A DNA stretch of 52,044 nucleotides from Jejubacter sp036620675. Lineage in GTDB: Bacteria > Pseudomonadota > Gammaproteobacteria > Enterobacterales > Enterobacteriaceae. How positions within the stretch are numbered: position 1 is the first letter of the stretch; every line of letters begins with the position of its first letter. This document shows positions 51,001 through 52,044 of this stretch, one piece after another. The position numbers and the translations under genes are program-made. The notes under the pieces were generated by a model. It saw nothing but the letters and a program-made list of their open reading frames with translations. It was not told the origin of the DNA and did no database searches. Location of the stretch: NCBI GenBank assembly GCA_036620675.1, contig JAZHEE010000029.1. One strand, 5' to 3'.

Positions 51001-51932
51001 TGCTGAAAGGGGCGCTGAAGGGTAAGGTACAGGAGACCCTTTCCGCGGTGGCGGACGATGGTATTGAACAGAGCGGGTTGCATATCTGGAGCTTTGGCAC
51101 GCTGCCGGAAAGCTATGAGCAGAAGCGCGGCGGCTATAAGGTGAAGGCATGGCCGGCGCTGGTGGATGAAAAAGAGAGCGTCGGCATTAAGCTGTTTGAT
51201 AACCCTCAGGAGCAGCGGCATGCCATGTGGCGCGGCCTGCGCCGTCTGCTGCTGCTGAATATTCCATCGCCGATTAAATATCTGCACGAAAAGCTGCCCA
51301 ACAAAGCGAAGCTCGGGCTCTACTTTAACCCTTACGGCAAGGTGCTGGATCTGATTGACGACTGTATTGCCTGCGGCGTGGATCGCCTGATTGAACAGGC
51401 CGGTGGCCCGGTCTATGACGAGGCCGGTTTTCATCGCCTGCATGAGAAGGTGCGCGCCGAGCTTAACGACACTGTGGTCGATATCGCGCGGCAGGTTGAA
51501 CGTATTCTGAGCGAGGTCTTTGCCATTAATAAGCGCCTGAAGGGGAGGGTGGATATGACCATGGCGCTGGGGCTGTCGGATATTAAAGCCCAGATGGGCG
51601 GGCTTATCTATCGCGGCTTCGTCACTGGCAACGGCTGGCAGCGGCTGGGTGATACCCTGCGCTATTTACAGGCTATCGAGAAGCGGCTGGAGAAAATGGC
51701 GGTGGATCCGCATCGCGATCGCGCGCAGATGCTGAAGGTGGAACAGGTGCAGCAGGCCTGGCGTCAGTGGCTGAATAAGCTGCCGGCGGCCCGCCGGGAA
51801 GACGACGACGTGCAGGCGATCCGCTGGATGATCGAAGAGCTGCGGGTCAGCTATTTCGCCCAACAGCTTGGTACCCCTTATCCGGTTTCCGATAAGCGGG
51901 TGTTGCAGGCCATGGAGCAGATTAGCGTTTAA
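48033..51932 (+). CDS. hrpA: ATP-dependent RNA helicase HrpA (DEAH box)
   Basis: HrpA is a large DEAH-box RNA helicase that in E. coli acts on stalled, colliding ribosomes and in mRNA processing. The 1299-residue product (E. coli 1300) has Walker A GETGSGKT at 99-106, DEAH at 196-199, SAT in IITSATID, and a second RecA domain with VAETSLTVPGIKYVID and QRKGRCGR. Winged-helix, HA2 and OB-fold domains and the long family-specific C-terminal region follow. It is intact and ends before a strong terminator. Confidence 0.97.
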   Translation: MEQNTASFASLQARLNDLMLSDKARFARRLHGAKKVKNPESRQAVFDQLAQEIENAAGKILLREAARPAIVYPENLPVSQKKQAILEAVRDHQVTIVAGETGSGKTTQLPKICMELGRGIKGLIGHTQPRRLAARTVANRIAEELQTEPGGCVGYKVRFTDHVGDNTMVKLMTDGILLAEIQQDRLLMQYDTIIIDEAHERSLNIDFLLGYLKELLPRRPDLKVIITSATIDPQRFSRHFNQAPVIEVSGRTYPVEVRYRPIVEEAQDTERDQLQAIYDAVEELGREGPGDILIFMSGEREIRDTAEGLTRLNLRHTEILPLYARLSNSEQNRVFQSHSGRRIVLATNVAETSLTVPGIKYVIDPGTARISRYSYRTKVQRLPIEPISQASANQRKGRCGRVSEGICIRLYSQDDFLSRPEFTDPEILRTNLASVILQMTALGLGDIGAFPFVEAPDKRNIQDGVRLLEELGAITSDPRHDGYRLTDTGRQLARLPVDPRLARMVLAARQFGCVREVMIISAALSIQDPRERPQEKQQAADEKHRRFQDKESDFLAWVNLWNYLMEQQKALSGNQFRRLCRSDYLNWLRVREWQDIYTQLRQVVKELGIPVNSEPGDYRSVHCALLTGLLSHIGMKDADKQEYTGARNARFAIFPGSGLFKKPPKWAMVAELVETSRLWGRIAARIDPEWIEPLAGDLIKRSYSEPHWERGQGAVIASEKVTLFGLPIVAARRVNYSQIDPVLCRELFIRHALVEGDWQSRHAFFRENQKLRAEVEELEHRSRRRDILVDDDTLFEFYDQRIGHEAISGRHFDSWWKKAGRETPELLNFEKSMLIKEGADKVSKLDYPNFWHQGNLKLRLSYQFEPGADADGVTVHIPLPVLNQVDESGFEWLVPGMRRDLVIALIKSLPKPVRRNFVPAPNYAEAFLGRAVPLELPLLESLERELRRMTGVTVDRDAWQWDMVPDHLKITFRVVDERNKTLREGKDLEVLKGALKGKVQETLSAVADDGIEQSGLHIWSFGTLPESYEQKRGGYKVKAWPALVDEKESVGIKLFDNPQEQRHAMWRGLRRLLLLNIPSPIKYLHEKLPNKAKLGLYFNPYGKVLDLIDDCIACGVDRLIEQAGGPVYDEAGFHRLHEKVRAELNDTVVDIARQVERILSEVFAINKRLKGRVDMTMALGLSDIKAQMGGLIYRGFVTGNGWQRLGDTLRYLQAIEKRLEKMAVDPHRDRAQMLKVEQVQQAWRQWLNKLPAARREDDDVQAIRWMIEELRVSYFAQQLGTPYPVSDKRVLQAMEQISV

Positions 51933-51973
51933 GTGGGTGAAAGGTTGAAAAGGGGCACCGGTGAGGCGGTAAT

Positions 51974-52007
51974 GCCAGTCAGTTAAGCAACTGACTGGCT
52001 GTTTTTC
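51974..52007 (+). terminator. intrinsic terminator of hrpA
   Basis: GCCAGTCAGTT and AACTGACTGGC are perfect 11-bp arms around AAGC, followed by TGTTTTTC. It begins 42 bp after the hrpA stop codon. Confidence 0.9.
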
Positions 52008-52044
52008 TCCGGGCCCTGCTGTATTTCTGGGGCCTCTCTTTTAC

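Noticed and set aside
1..52044. CRISPR arrays, tRNA and rRNA genes, complete insertion sequences
   Set aside because: None was recognised: no regularly spaced short repeats, no cloverleaf-like sequence, and no transposase gene was seen.

Overview
The window is a chromosomal segment of a high-GC member of the Enterobacteriaceae. Gene content and order (zntB-fnrS-ttcA; nifJ/ydbK-ydbJ-hslJ-ldhA-ydbH-ynbE-ydbL; feaB; a paa cluster; azoR-hrpA) follow the E. coli K-12 ttcA-to-hrpA segment, but with many local losses and insertions. I cannot name the genus from sequence alone. All family and gene assignments come from reading the protein sequences and from recalled family features; no database search was run.

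Layout. (1) 1-3.75 kb: zntB, the FNR-dependent small RNA FnrS, about 1.1 kb of palindromic and tandem repeats where dbpA lies in E. coli, ttcA, and a frameshifted C-terminal relic of a Rac-type (IntR-like) prophage integrase beside ttcA. (2) 3.75-12.75 kb: an APC permease, a GNAT acetyltransferase, and a catabolic operon (FAH-fold dehydratase, MHS transporter, IlvD/Edd sugar-acid dehydratase, 2-oxoglutarate semialdehyde dehydrogenase) with a divergent LysR regulator. It encodes the lower Weimberg-type route from a pentonate to 2-oxoglutarate. (3) 12.76-21.8 kb: nifJ, two small lipoproteins, fermentative D-lactate dehydrogenase, and the ydbH-ynbE-ydbL lipid-transport operon. (4) 21.87-25.1 kb: a 17-codon stub of feaR, intact feaB with FeaR-type sites, then an AT-richer island carrying an orphan Hcp, a Tlde1-like peptidoglycan-targeting effector and a putative periplasmic immunity protein. 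(5) 25.4-30.1 kb: a four-gene N-acetylmuramate operon murQ-murP-murR plus a secreted CBM9-like protein, then yidH-yidG. (6) 30.2-43.0 kb: the phenylacetate catabolon paaZ / paaABCDEFGHI-K / paaXY. paaJ is missing and its place is filled by one ERIC element inserted inside another. Three PaaX-type operators with identical 27-bp spacing lie before paaZ, paaA and paaX. (7) 43.0-47.2 kb: a collapsed chaperone-usher fimbrial operon (intact pilin and chaperone, usher and last subunit fused by a deletion), 1.1 kb of AT-rich non-coding DNA and a LuxR-type regulator. (8) azoR and hrpA.

How it works together. Phenylacetaldehyde oxidised by FeaB would feed phenylacetate into PaaK, PaaABCE, PaaG, PaaZ, PaaF and PaaH, but the last thiolytic step (PaaJ) must come from elsewhere in the genome. 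Transported pentonates would be converted to 2-oxoglutarate in three steps. The mur operon recovers amino sugar from peptidoglycan. Several loci show recent decay (dbpA, integrase, feaR, tynA, paaJ, fimbrial usher), so the region looks like an accessory zone in flux between conserved core genes.
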